Origin: Streptomyces flaveolus
Lineage (GTDB): Bacteria; Actinomycetota; Actinomycetes; Streptomycetales; Streptomycetaceae
Assembly (NCBI RefSeq): GCF_000716535.1
Contig: NZ_JNWV01000065.1
Span: 1-29,259, forward strand
DNA length: 29,259 bases
Reading direction: 5' to 3'
Under the pieces are notes generated by a model. That model had not been told where the DNA came from. It did not search any database and saw only the letters and a list, made by a program, of their open reading frames with translations. The position numbers and the translations under genes were made by a program. Positions 1-7,570 of this stretch are shown in pieces; the stretch's first letter is position 1; each line of letters opens with the position of its first letter.

Positions 1-6
1 GCCTAG

Positions 7-33
7 TACTGCAATCACAGTTATGGGGTTTGG
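7..33 (+). repeat. Left terminal inverted repeat of the IS
   Basis: These 27 bases match the reverse complement of 1354-1380 with a single mismatch (G versus A at repeat position 20). The repeat starts immediately after the CTAG duplication at 3-6. Confidence 0.93.
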
Positions 34-178
34 CCTCGCCGTTTGTAGTGGCTGATGCGAGCGCGGGTCTGACTGAGCCGTCTCCACCATGACCAGCGCA
101 GATGGTATGTCGGAGTGAGGTGTGGTGGGCGGAGGAGCAGTCCGATCAGGCGGCGGATCTCCGCGACGGACAGGGGTA

Positions 179-1348
179 TCAGGCGGGTTTGTCCAAGATC
201 GCTGCCCCTTTTGACAGTTCCTGGGCACGGATGGCGGTCAGTGCGGCGAGTGCGGCCATGGACAGGGTGATGTGCCGGTACCAGGCGTCGTAACGGCGGA
301 CCTGGTAGTGGTCCAGGCCGCACTCGTTCTTCGCGGCCTGGAAACATTCCTCGACCTGCCACCGAGCCCCGGCCACCCGGGCCAGGTCCCTCAGCCGCGT
401 GCCGACCGGGCCGTAGCACACGTAGTAAGCAATCTCGGTCGGGTTACTGACGCCGCGGCGGGCCAGTACCCAGTGGCCGAAGCCGTTCTCCCACCAGATT
501 CGGATCGGCACCCGGGCCCAGTCGTAGAACCTGTGCCCATGAGCACCGGCTCCTGCCGACACGCGCTTCCATGCCTGCCGCGGCAGGCCGGCCACCAGGG
601 CGTCGACCCGGGCCTCGGCGCCTCGGGTGGTGATGACGGTGTCGTTGACCTTGGTCGCCAGCACATGCGCGACCGCGCGCTGCTCCAGCCAGTACCGCAG
701 CCGCTTGACCTGCCCGTATGCCTCGTCCGCGGTCACCCACGCGAACGGCACCTTCGCGTCCAGTACCCGCTGGAGCATGGCCTGGAAGTGCTCGATCTTC
801 GTGGCGAACGGCACGTCGTCCGGGATGCCGGCCGCCCGGCACCGCTCACGGTCGTCGGTCCAGGACTTCGGCAGATACAACTCCCGGTCGATCAACGCCC
901 GCCCTCGCCGCGAGGCGTAGGCAAGGAAGGTGCCGATCTGGCAGTTCTCGGTGCGGCCGGCCGTTCCGGAGTACTGCCGCTGCACCCCGGCCGAGCGGAC
1001 TCCCTTCTTCAGGAACCCGGTGTCGTCGCCGATCAGCACCGCGTCCTTGTCACCGATGCTCTCGATGACGAAGTCACGGACGTCGTCGCGGACCCCGTCG
1101 GCGTCCCAGTCCGCCTCACCCAGCAGCCGCTGCATCCCAATCGGATGCGCCTCACCAGCGCGTTCTGCCAGCGACCAGCCGTTCTTACGCTCCAGCGGTG
1201 CCACCAGCCCGGCCATGTACTCCAACGCCCGGCCCCGCGGCTCCGAGCGGGCAAACCGCGACGCGAACCGCGCGTGTAACCCGGCCAACGCCTCACGCCA
1301 GGACTCGACTTGACGCACACCAAGATCCACAGACACCGGGACACTCAA
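179..1348 (-). CDS. IS701-family DDE transposase
   Basis: A 389-residue transposase filling most of the element, the usual size for the family. It should cut and rejoin the IS ends through a two-metal DDE active site. Candidate catalytic residues are D108 or D109 in GDDTGFLKKG, D208 in VTADEAYG, and E333 or E334 in WQVEECFQAAK. The last motif, followed by the segment around CGLDHYQVR and the DAWYRH block, is typical of IS701-type actinobacterial transposases. The reading frame is uninterrupted and the ATG at 1348 lies just inside the right repeat. About 170 noncoding bases separate the stop codon from the left end. I infer an active enzyme; only the family assignment and intactness are visible. 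Confidence 0.93.
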   Translation of the reverse strand: MSVPVSVDLGVRQVESWREALAGLHARFASRFARSEPRGRALEYMAGLVAPLERKNGWSLAERAGEAHPIGMQRLLGEADWDADGVRDDVRDFVIESIGDKDAVLIGDDTGFLKKGVRSAGVQRQYSGTAGRTENCQIGTFLAYASRRGRALIDRELYLPKSWTDDRERCRAAGIPDDVPFATKIEHFQAMLQRVLDAKVPFAWVTADEAYGQVKRLRYWLEQRAVAHVLATKVNDTVITTRGAEARVDALVAGLPRQAWKRVSAGAGAHGHRFYDWARVPIRIWWENGFGHWVLARRGVSNPTEIAYYVCYGPVGTRLRDLARVAGARWQVEECFQAAKNECGLDHYQVRRYDAWYRHITLSMAALAALTAIRAQELSKGAAILDKPA

Positions 1349-1353
1349 TCACA

Positions 1354-1380
1354 CCAAACCTCATAACTGTGATTGCAGTA
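1354..1380 (-). repeat. Right terminal inverted repeat of the IS
   Basis: This is the mate of the left repeat (26 of 27 matches), directly followed by CTAG at 1381-1384. It lies just upstream of the transposase start, so the transposase promoter should overlap it. Confidence 0.93.
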
Positions 1381-1384
1381 CTAG

Positions 1385-1841
1385 GGGCCACGGAACTTTC
1401 CCGCTCGACAACGATCGGTTGCCGGTGCCTCGCGGCCGGGCGCGCCGGGGAACGGCTGCGCCCTCAGGGCAACCTGTCGGACGAGGAGGGCGGCCGAGAC
1501 TTGCGTTGTCAGCCGGCCCTCTGTCTCGCCGCCAGGACCGGTGGCCGAGGAAGAACGACAGGATGTCGGTCGCGCGGTCGCACGTCATGCCCTCGACCCG
1601 CCCGGCATGATCCCCGCCGACCTGGAGCGTCTGGGGCAGTAGCCCTCCGGCCGCAGGTCGACGCGGACGCGGTCGGCGGGCGAGACCTCGCTTGGATCCT
1701 CGGCTGGCCGGCGGCCGCCTGTTCTTGCGCGCTGTAGCGCTGACGCCCGCCACGTCTCCGGTCCAGTAGGACACCCGGCCGGTTCCGGGACGCCGATCGA
1801 TCGCGCCCGCCGCCACCTTGCACAGCGCGGGGGACGGCCCG
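1385..1841. other. Intergenic stretch beside the IS, no supported gene
   Basis: About 460 GC-rich bases between the IS duplication and the MBL-fold gene. Reading frames are open on both strands, as expected from composition, but none has a convincing start with a ribosome-binding site or a recognisable domain. The minus frame near 1500-1830 stays open without family resemblance and could be an eroded coding remnant cut by the insertion. I assign nothing here. Confidence 0.5.
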
Positions 1842-2735
1842 TTACTCGGGCAGGACGAGCGGCTTGAAGTGAACCGGTACCCAGTCGTAGCCGGCACCGG
1901 CGCGGCGGACGTGGCCGAGCCCGGGGAAGGGCAGATGGGCCGCGGCGACCCACCATCCGTGGGTGGCCACTCGGTCGAGGACGCCGACGCGTGCGGCGAC
2001 AGCGCCGGCTTCATCACTGTCGATGGCGATCGACACGTGGGGACACGGCAGTTGGACGGTGTGACTGTGGACGGTGTCACCCCAGAAGAGCACCGGCTGG
2101 TCGTCTTCACCGAACAGGTAGCCGCTGTGTCCCGCGGTGTGCCCGCGCTGATCGAGGGAGCGTACGCCGGGCAGCGCGTTGAGAGCGTCGAACGCGTCGA
2201 GCCGGCCGGCCCTGCGGTAGGGGTCCAGAGCGGACGCCGCGGACTCGTGGATCATCCTCCGAACGCCCTCCGCCCGCGCGAGCTTCTCGTCGAGCCAGTA
2301 GTCGACCTCGCCGCGGGCGACATGGACCGTGGCGTGCGGGAAGACAGGCTTGCCGTCGTCGGTGACAAGGCCGCCGCAGTGGTCGGGGTGGAGGTGGGTG
2401 ACGAGGACATCATCGATGTCGTCGGCCGCGACGCCGGCAGCGGACAGTTCCTCGAGAAGGTGCCCGGTGGAGGGGCCGAGCGTGTTGCCGCTGCCGGCGT
2501 CGACGAGGACCCGCCTGCCATCGAGCTCGACGAGGAAGCCGATGACGGCCGTATGGAGATCACCCTCCTCCGGCAGGTACGCCTCGACGAGGCGTCGGCG
2601 TATGCCGTCCTGCGGCTCGCCGTGCAGGTCCTCGGCAAGAATGGGCACGTGTCCGTCGTACAGGGCTGTGACCAGAAGGCCGCCGAGGCGGAACCTCTGG
2701 AAACCGGGTGCCTGGCGTGGTGACGTGCTGGACAT
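1842..2735 (-). CDS. MBL-fold metallo-hydrolase
   Basis: A 297-residue protein of the metallo-beta-lactamase fold superfamily, which hydrolyses ester, thioester, lactone or amide bonds with a dinuclear metal centre. The signature THLHPDH gives H114, H116, D118 and H119. Further expected ligands are H199 or H203 (GHTAGHSG), D220 (FWGDTVH) and H267 (AAAHLPFPG). No signal peptide is visible, so it should be cytoplasmic. I chose the ATG at 2735 because GGAG lies 11 bases upstream; an in-frame ATG at 2840 would add 35 low-complexity residues. It follows the NmrA-type gene on the same strand after about 145 bases that hold a hairpin. The substrate cannot be told from sequence; quorum-quenching lactonases share this motif but so do many other enzymes. 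Confidence 0.88.
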   Translation of the reverse strand: MSSTSPRQAPGFQRFRLGGLLVTALYDGHVPILAEDLHGEPQDGIRRRLVEAYLPEEGDLHTAVIGFLVELDGRRVLVDAGSGNTLGPSTGHLLEELSAAGVAADDIDDVLVTHLHPDHCGGLVTDDGKPVFPHATVHVARGEVDYWLDEKLARAEGVRRMIHESAASALDPYRRAGRLDAFDALNALPGVRSLDQRGHTAGHSGYLFGEDDQPVLFWGDTVHSHTVQLPCPHVSIAIDSDEAGAVAARVGVLDRVATHGWWVAAAHLPFPGLGHVRRAGAGYDWVPVHFKPLVLPE

Positions 2736-2848
2736 GGGTGTGCTTTCTCCGGATGGGAGTACGTCGGTCGGTGAGGGGGCGGCGCGTGAGGCGGGATCGT
2801 CATGACCCTTCTGCCTCCGAGCCGCCAAGGGGCGGGACATGGCACGCG

Positions 2849-2880
2849 CCGTCCGTCCCGTGCGCGGGAGGAGCGGACGG
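2849..2880 (-). terminator. Candidate stem-loop after the NmrA-type gene
   Basis: CCGTCCG at 2849-2855 pairs with CGGACGG at 2874-2880, and CCCG/CGGG pair inside the loop. It lies immediately past the stop of the minus-strand NmrA-type gene and before the MBL-fold gene. There is no T run, which is common for actinobacterial terminators, so it may be an attenuator or partial terminator. Confidence 0.4.
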
Positions 2881-3867
2881 TCAAGCCGTGGCGATGGCGG
2901 TGGCGAGGAACTGTTCGAGGGTGGTCCGGGTGGTGATCGTCCGGCTGGTGCCCATCAGCCGGATGCGGCCCTCCGCCACGTCGAGCGTCATGTCGACGAT
3001 GCCGTCCGCCACGTGGGCGGTGAACCCTGCCTCGATCAACGTGGCGCGCACGGCCTCGCGGGACCGGGGAACGTACCGGGTGTCGTCCGCTCCGACGGCG
3101 GCCCCGATCAGGCGTGTGGCCTCGGCGAGGGTCCGGTAGGCCGGGCCGGCCACCTCGACCGGGCCTGGCACGAAAGCGCGGTCACCGCGCAGGAACTCCG
3201 CCGCGACCCGCCCGATGTCCTCGGTGGAGATCATCGGCAGGGGGAGGTCCGGAGGAACGAGACCACCTGTGGTGCCGGTGGCCTTGATGGAGGCGATGTC
3301 GGTCCGCAGGTTCTCCATGAACGAACCCGCCCGCAGGTGGACCGCCGGTACACCGGTGGCGTCGATCGCCTCCTCCAGCCGCTTCAGCCCCCAGACCGGC
3401 CCGCGCGCCTCCGGGTAGTTCGCCGCCCAGCCGCTCAGGGTCACCACGCGTCGCAGGGAACCGTGCCGGTACGCCTCCTGCACGGCCTGCGCCTGCGCCG
3501 CGATCAGAGCCCGCTGGTAGGCCTGGAAGTCCGTGCTGGTCGGAAGGATGCCCGGTGCCAGCATGACGAACGCGCCAGTGGCGCCGTGCAGGACCGCGGA
3601 CAGCCGGTCGGCGTCGTCGAGGGGGCTGACGTGTGTCCGGGCGCCGCGCTCGGCGTAGGGCCGAAGCCGCTCGAGATCGCGGCCCACGGCCACGACTGCC
3701 GACCCGCTGTCCAGCAGGGCCCGCACGACGGCGGACCCGGTGTCGCTGGTGGCGGCGGTGACGACGAAGAGATCCTTCTCGGCCGCGGCGTGACGCGCGG
3801 GGGTGCTTGCGGAGGTGCTGCCGGAGGCGCTTGCTGAGGTGTTCGCGGAGGGATGCGTTTCGTTCAT
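2881..3867 (-). CDS. NmrA/SDR-type NAD(P)-binding protein
   Basis: A 328-residue atypical short-chain dehydrogenase of the NmrA or ergot-alkaloid-type reductase class. After a Ser/Ala/Thr-rich N-terminal extension (about residues 1-28) comes a Rossmann strand with the variant glycine motif TAATSDTGSAVV, then VVAVGRDLERL as the second strand. The middle holds VVTLSGWAANYPEARGP and LRAGSFMENL, typical of NmrA-like proteins that inspect or reduce quinone-type or other substrates. The ATG at 3867 was chosen because the longer frame would run into the divergent promoter region. The gene is divergent from an MmyB-type regulator, a common arrangement in Streptomyces in which the regulator controls its oxidoreductase neighbour. 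The reaction is not determinable; a redox-sensing rather than catalytic role is possible. Confidence 0.85.
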   Translation of the reverse strand: MNETHPSANTSASASGSTSASTPARHAAAEKDLFVVTAATSDTGSAVVRALLDSGSAVVAVGRDLERLRPYAERGARTHVSPLDDADRLSAVLHGATGAFVMLAPGILPTSTDFQAYQRALIAAQAQAVQEAYRHGSLRRVVTLSGWAANYPEARGPVWGLKRLEEAIDATGVPAVHLRAGSFMENLRTDIASIKATGTTGGLVPPDLPLPMISTEDIGRVAAEFLRGDRAFVPGPVEVAGPAYRTLAEATRLIGAAVGADDTRYVPRSREAVRATLIEAGFTAHVADGIVDMTLDVAEGRIRLMGTSRTITTRTTLEQFLATAIATA

Positions 3868-4023
3868 GGCCCCACCGTCCGACACGGCCGGGCGGCCAAC
3901 CAGACCATGCCATGGACACCCAGGGAGCGGCTGCGGCTGCGCCTGACCGCGCCGGAAACCCCGGGCGTGGGGGACCACGGCATGGACAGGCACCGGGGCG
4001 GACCGGTTTGCGACACTCGAGGC
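3868..4023. promoter_or_regulatory. Divergent promoter region between NmrA-type and MmyB-type genes
   Basis: This 156-bp gap must contain promoters for both genes. Before the regulator, GACACT at 4012-4017 lies exactly six bases before its ATG, resembling a leaderless -10 box with one mismatch at the first base. No ribosome-binding site is visible there. The operator was not identified. Confidence 0.5.
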
Positions 4024-4869
4024 ATGAGCAGCACCTGGTCATCGTCCATGGAGCTCGGGGCGTTCCTGCGCAGCCGGCGGGCGGCCCTCACCCCCGAGGA
4101 GACGGGCGTGCCGTCGTGCGGACAGCGCCGCGTACCCGGCCTGCGGCGCGAGGAACTGGCCCATCTCGCGGGCATCAGCGTGACCTACTACACCCGCCTG
4201 GAGCGGGGCGAGAGCCACCAGGTCTCGGACTCGGTCCTGGATGCGCTGGCGAGGGTCCTGAAGCTGACCCCCGACGAGCGTGCCTACCTGGTCAGGCTGG
4301 CCCGGCCCGGCAGGATCGGCAACCGGCTGGGAGAGCCCGAACAACTGCGCCCCGCGGTCCAGGCCCTCGTCGAGGCCGCGGGCAGTCAGGCGGCGATCAT
4401 CGTCGGCCGGCGCGCCGATCTCCTGGGTGGCAACCGGCTCGGTTACGCCCTGTGGAACCTGCCCGCACCACAGGACACCTCCGGTGAGTCCCGGCCGAAC
4501 ATCGCCCGGATCACGTTTCTCGACCCATCCGCCCGCGATCTCTTCCCGGACTGGGAAGCGCAGGCGAGAGACCTCACCGCCTACCTGCGCCACGCGGCGG
4601 CCCACCACCCGGACGATCAGGAACTGCATGCCCTGATAGGCGAGTTGAGCGTGCGCAGTCCGGACTTCGTGCGGATCTGGTCCGAGCACCCGGTCAGCGA
4701 CTGCCTGCCCTCGCAACGCGAATACCGCCATCCGCAGGTCGGCAGCATGACGCTCAACGAGGAAGTGGTCCGGCTGACCGACGATCCCGGGGTACGCATC
4801 ATCTTCAGCGGCGCGCAGGAGGGCACCCCGTCCGCGGAGCGGCTCCGCCTGCTGGCCACCCTGAGCTGA
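4024..4869 (+). CDS. MmyB-type XRE-family transcriptional regulator
   Basis: A 281-residue DNA-binding regulator. The N-terminal helix-turn-helix spans about residues 12-80, with the block PGLRREELAHLAGISVTYY and then TRLERGESHQVS. The C-terminal part (about 110-275) matches the MmyB-like ligand-binding domain: FLDPSARDLFPDW, then LRHAAAHHPDD, ELSVRSPDFVRIW and the closing GTPSAERLRLLATL. MmyB was described as a regulator of methylenomycin production, and homologues carry a PAS-like pocket that binds lipid. The start was placed at 4024 because the helix-turn-helix begins nearby and the upstream extension lacks family resemblance. It probably controls the divergent NmrA-type gene. It also sits directly upstream of the lasso-like cluster, so control of that cluster is possible but only an inference. 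Confidence 0.92.
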   Translation: MSSTWSSSMELGAFLRSRRAALTPEETGVPSCGQRRVPGLRREELAHLAGISVTYYTRLERGESHQVSDSVLDALARVLKLTPDERAYLVRLARPGRIGNRLGEPEQLRPAVQALVEAAGSQAAIIVGRRADLLGGNRLGYALWNLPAPQDTSGESRPNIARITFLDPSARDLFPDWEAQARDLTAYLRHAAAHHPDDQELHALIGELSVRSPDFVRIWSEHPVSDCLPSQREYRHPQVGSMTLNEEVVRLTDDPGVRIIFSGAQEGTPSAERLRLLATLS

Positions 4870-4917
4870 TGGACGGGCGAACTCCCTGGCTCCGCCCCGT
4901 TCCGCGCCCGCTCAAGG

Positions 4918-4945
4918 TTGCGAGGCATTCGGGTCAGAGTAGCCT
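4918..4945 (+). promoter_or_regulatory. Candidate promoter of the lasso-like cluster
   Basis: TTGCGA at 4918-4923 and TAGCCT at 4940-4945 are separated by 16 bases, close to a housekeeping-sigma promoter (TTGACA / TANNNT). It lies after the regulator stop and about 38 bases before the precursor ATG, leaving room for the GGAGG ribosome-binding site at 4972-4976. Confidence 0.5.
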
Positions 4946-4982
4946 GGAGTTGATCGACGCCACCCGGTTCTGGAGGTAGGCG

Positions 4983-5099
4983 ATGTTGATCCGATTTCTG
5001 CGGCGCCGTATGCCGCGCGGCCTTGTCCTTCTCGGCGGCGGCCGTCTGATCAGGGGTTTCAGCGGCGGCGACTACGACGGTCACGGGTATCAGTCCTGA
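4983..5099 (+). CDS. Putative lasso-type RiPP precursor peptide
   Basis: A 38-residue ORF with a strong ribosome-binding site (GGAGG, six bases before the ATG). It lies 31 bases before the RRE/protease gene and on the same strand as the cyclase, the position expected for a lasso precursor. The N-terminal half is arginine-rich (MLIRFLRRRMPRG). P11, L14 and G18 recall the Pro-Leu-Gly leader pattern that lasso RREs recognise, with Pro and Leu one residue further apart than usual. There is no Tyr before the Pro and no Thr at the usual penultimate leader position. If cleavage falls after R24, the core is GFSGGDYDGHGYQS, where Gly1 could form an isopeptide with Asp8, leaving a six-residue tail. Anantin, a known lasso peptide, also starts Gly-Phe and closes at Asp8. 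Other cuts (before F26 for a 7-ring, before R24 for a 9-ring) are possible. Confidence is high for the ORF and moderate for the exact core. Confidence 0.75.
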   Translation: MLIRFLRRRMPRGLVLLGGGRLIRGFSGGDYDGHGYQS

Positions 5100-5130
5100 C
5101 ACCCTGCACCGGGGCATGGGAGGTCGTGCG

Positions 5131-5745
5131 GTGACACAGGACCCCGACGCCCTGGTGGCCATGACACGGATCCTCTCACCACACTGCCGCGTCACCAGGC
5201 TTCCCGGAGGGGCGCTCATCGCCGACTGGAAGCGGACGCGCTTTCTCGGGATGGCGGCGGCGGACGTCGAGAAGTTCGCCGACGAAAGCTCAGAGGAACG
5301 CGCGGAACTCGTCACCGGTCTCGTCCGAGCCGGATGCTCGGCGGGTCGTCGGCGGTCGGACACGGACGCCGAGGTGGGACTCTGGCTGCGCAGTGGGCAC
5401 CTGTTGATCCGGACGCTCGGCTTCGGACGGGTCCTTCGGCTCCTGCCCTTGGCCGCCCCTCAGTACGCCCGAACGGACACCCCTTCCGCCGCGGACGTCG
5501 CACGGCTGAAACGAGCGGTTCAAGCGGTCGGCCGGAGAAGCTGGTTGGTCAACGGCGACTGCAAGACCGAGGCCGTCACTGCCTTCGTCCTGCTACGGCG
5601 GCGCGGCTTCAAGGCGGTACTGCATGTGGGTGTGCGCGAGCACCCGTTCGCCATGCACGCCTGGACGTCTGCGGCCGGCCTGTGCATCCCGGACGCCGAT
5701 CCGCGAGGCCATGCCTTCACCCCGGTCCTCTCGATCGGCTGTTGA
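5131..5745 (+). CDS. Fused RRE and lasso-type leader peptidase (B1-B2 fusion)
   Basis: A 204-residue protein. Residues about 6-70 look like a PqqD-fold RiPP recognition element (VTRLPGGALIADWKRTRFLG, then a helical EERAELVTGLVRAG segment). Residues about 120-204 match the transglutaminase-like cysteine protease of lasso pathways: C144 in NGDCKTEA, H176 in FAMHAW, and D188 in CIPDAD form the expected triad. LLRRRGFKAVLHVGVREHPF is the typical intervening block. It should bind the precursor leader and cut it off, working with the cyclase. I preferred the GTG at 5131, preceded by GGGAGG at seven bases, over the ATG at 5116 with a poor ribosome-binding site. Actinobacteria usually encode these two domains as separate genes, so the fusion is notable. 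The cyclase starts ten bases after its stop. Confidence 0.88.
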   Translation: MTQDPDALVAMTRILSPHCRVTRLPGGALIADWKRTRFLGMAAADVEKFADESSEERAELVTGLVRAGCSAGRRRSDTDAEVGLWLRSGHLLIRTLGFGRVLRLLPLAAPQYARTDTPSAADVARLKRAVQAVGRRSWLVNGDCKTEAVTAFVLLRRRGFKAVLHVGVREHPFAMHAWTSAAGLCIPDADPRGHAFTPVLSIGC

Positions 5746-5755
5746 GGGCGTCGGC

Positions 5756-7570
5756 ATGGAAGCGCTCCGAGTCGAGTTCGACGGGAACGTGCCCGAACTC
5801 CTGACGGCCGGGGGCATGGTCCGGCAGGGACTCGTGACGACGGTTTCGTCGCCAGTCGGCACAGCGGTGGTCGTCGGCTGGGTCGGTTCCGTCCACGACC
5901 GCCTGGCGGGCACACGTGCTCTCCTCACCGCCTTCGCCCGGTCTGGAACCCAACCTCCGCTGCCCACCGGCGACTTCGCGGCCGTCCTGGTGTACCAGGA
6001 CCGCGTCCTGCTGATGCGGGACGAGCAGGCGCGCATCCCGTTGTTCTTCAGGGAGTCCGACGGCCGGGTGAGCGCGGTGAGTACCTCGGCGCGCAGCCTG
6101 GGCAGCGCCACCGAGCTGGAACCCGGCTACTTCTGCCGGTATCTGACCGGGAACATGGCACAACCGCACACGGAACCGACCCCGTTCGCCGGGGTGCACC
6201 GGATCCTCGGCGGCGAGGTGGTGGAGCTCTCCGTCAGCGGGCGGATGCGTGGCCGGCGGCTGAGCCGGACCGGGCGCACCGACGATTCGCCGGCACCGCC
6301 GGCAGACGGATCCGGTCCCGGGCAACGGCTTCGCCACGCTCTGGAGCACGCTGTCGGGCGCCGCCTCGGCCGGACGATCGCCTGCCATGTCTCCGGCGGC
6401 ACCGACTCCACCAGCGTCGCGTTGCTCACGGCCCGTCTGCTCGCCGCGGGGCAGGAGGGCAGTACCGGGGACCTGATCCTGCTCGCCGGGCGCTACGGCG
6501 GGGGAGAGCTGGCCGCGGAACGGCCGTACCTGGAGGAGGCGGTGGAGGCGGTCCGTGAACAGGCGCCCGGCGCCCGCCCGGTGATCGTCGACGCCGACGA
6601 CGTGGCAGACTTCGACGACTTCCTGCACCACGCCGGGGACTCGGACGAGCCGCACGCCCACGCCTTCCGTGCCCCCTTCTGGAGCAGGCTGCACACCGTC
6701 GCGGCCGAGCTGGGCTGCGACACCCTCCTGACCGGATGCGGAGCCGATCCGGTCGTGGACGCCAACCCGTTTCATCTGCACCGGCTGGCCCGTTCCGGAC
6801 GGCTCCGGGAGATGACGAGTCAGGCCCGGGCCCGGGCCACGGCGGGCGAACAGGGAGTGCGCGACATCGTCCGCACCCACGTCCTCCGGCCGACGTTGCC
6901 ACTGACAGCCGAACGGATCAACAGGCTCGTCCACCGAGGAACCATCCTCGGGGGCCTCGGCCACTTCACCCGCCCGCCATGGCTGAGACGCGGATTCGCA
7001 CGGGCTCACGGCTACCGCGCGGCCTGCCTCACGGAGAGCCGGTTCCTGTTCGGGCGCGAGCCGGAACGGTCGCTCTACGACGCGGCGAACTATCTCGCCG
7101 CGCCCGACCCGCTGTCCTGGCGCTGCGCACCGCAGCACGGATTCTTCCTCTCGCACCCCTTCCTCGACCCGGAGGTCATCGCCACGATGCGCAGCCTCCC
7201 CGCCGAAGCCACGTTCCGCCCGGGCTCTCCGAAGACGGTTCTGCGTGAGGCTATGGCGGACATGCTCCCGCCCCGGATACGCGACCGGACGGACAAGGTC
7301 CCCTTCAACGAGCCCTACGTCCATGGTCTGCGGTCACACGGCGATGACCTCATCGACCTGTGCCGCTCCGCACGGCATCCGCTCATCGCGGAGATGTTGA
7401 ACGTCGAGACACTCTGCCGGGCGGTACGGGAGGCTCAGCTCGGCACGGGGGATTCCGCCTCCTGGGACCGTATGAACGGCTCGCTCGCCCTGGTGGTGTG
7501 GCTCGAGGGACTGCTGGACGAGCGTCCGGGTGTGCCCGGTGCGGCTGTGCCGGTCAGTGTTGGTTCTTGA
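5756..7570 (+). CDS. Asparagine-synthetase-like lasso peptide cyclase
   Basis: A 604-residue protein that should adenylate an Asp or Glu side chain of the core peptide and close an isopeptide bond to its N-terminal amine. The N-terminal third resembles the glutaminase-like domain of class B asparagine synthetases but starts MEALRV, without the catalytic Cys2. The C-terminal domain has the ATP pyrophosphatase loop SGGTDST at 213-219, and later LLTGCGADPVVDANPFHLH and SPKTVLREAMADMLPP, as in lasso macrolactam synthetases. The ATG at 5756 has GAGGG upstream and follows the protease stop by ten bases, so the genes are one operon. Its last 17 bases overlap the 3' end of a convergent gene. No ABC transporter follows. 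Beta-lactam-synthetase-type use is an alternative, but the RRE and protease neighbours favour the lasso role. Confidence 0.9.
   Translation: MEALRVEFDGNVPELLTAGGMVRQGLVTTVSSPVGTAVVVGWVGSVHDRLAGTRALLTAFARSGTQPPLPTGDFAAVLVYQDRVLLMRDEQARIPLFFRESDGRVSAVSTSARSLGSATELEPGYFCRYLTGNMAQPHTEPTPFAGVHRILGGEVVELSVSGRMRGRRLSRTGRTDDSPAPPADGSGPGQRLRHALEHAVGRRLGRTIACHVSGGTDSTSVALLTARLLAAGQEGSTGDLILLAGRYGGGELAAERPYLEEAVEAVREQAPGARPVIVDADDVADFDDFLHHAGDSDEPHAHAFRAPFWSRLHTVAAELGCDTLLTGCGADPVVDANPFHLHRLARSGRLREMTSQARARATAGEQGVRDIVRTHVLRPTLPLTAERINRLVHRGTILGGLGHFTRPPWLRRGFARAHGYRAACLTESRFLFGREPERSLYDAANYLAAPDPLSWRCAPQHGFFLSHPFLDPEVIATMRSLPAEATFRPGSPKTVLREAMADMLPPRIRDRTDKVPFNEPYVHGLRSHGDDLIDLCRSARHPLIAEMLNVETLCRAVREAQLGTGDSASWDRMNGSLALVVWLEGLLDERPGVPGAAVPVSVGS

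Larger units (their letters stand above)
7..1380 (-). mobile_element. Complete IS701-family insertion sequence
   Basis: The element is bounded by terminal inverted repeats that start TACTGCAATCACAGTTATG at the left end and appear as the reverse complement at the right end. The tetranucleotide CTAG lies directly outside both ends, at 3-6 and 1381-1384, and is read as the target-site duplication; IS701-family elements are known for 4-bp duplications of the YTAR type. The only gene inside is a full-length DDE transposase on the minus strand. Intact ends, intact gene and matching duplication suggest a recent insertion. Only two bases of left flank are visible, so the gene it landed in cannot be identified. 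Confidence 0.92.

Noticed and set aside
1385..1841. Coding remnant on the minus strand beside the IS
   Set aside because: The frame is open but has no start, ribosome-binding site or recognisable motif; composition alone explains it.
5717..7324. 535-residue frame opposite the lasso cyclase
   Set aside because: The cyclase frame has the PP-loop and family blocks; the antisense frame shows no domain.
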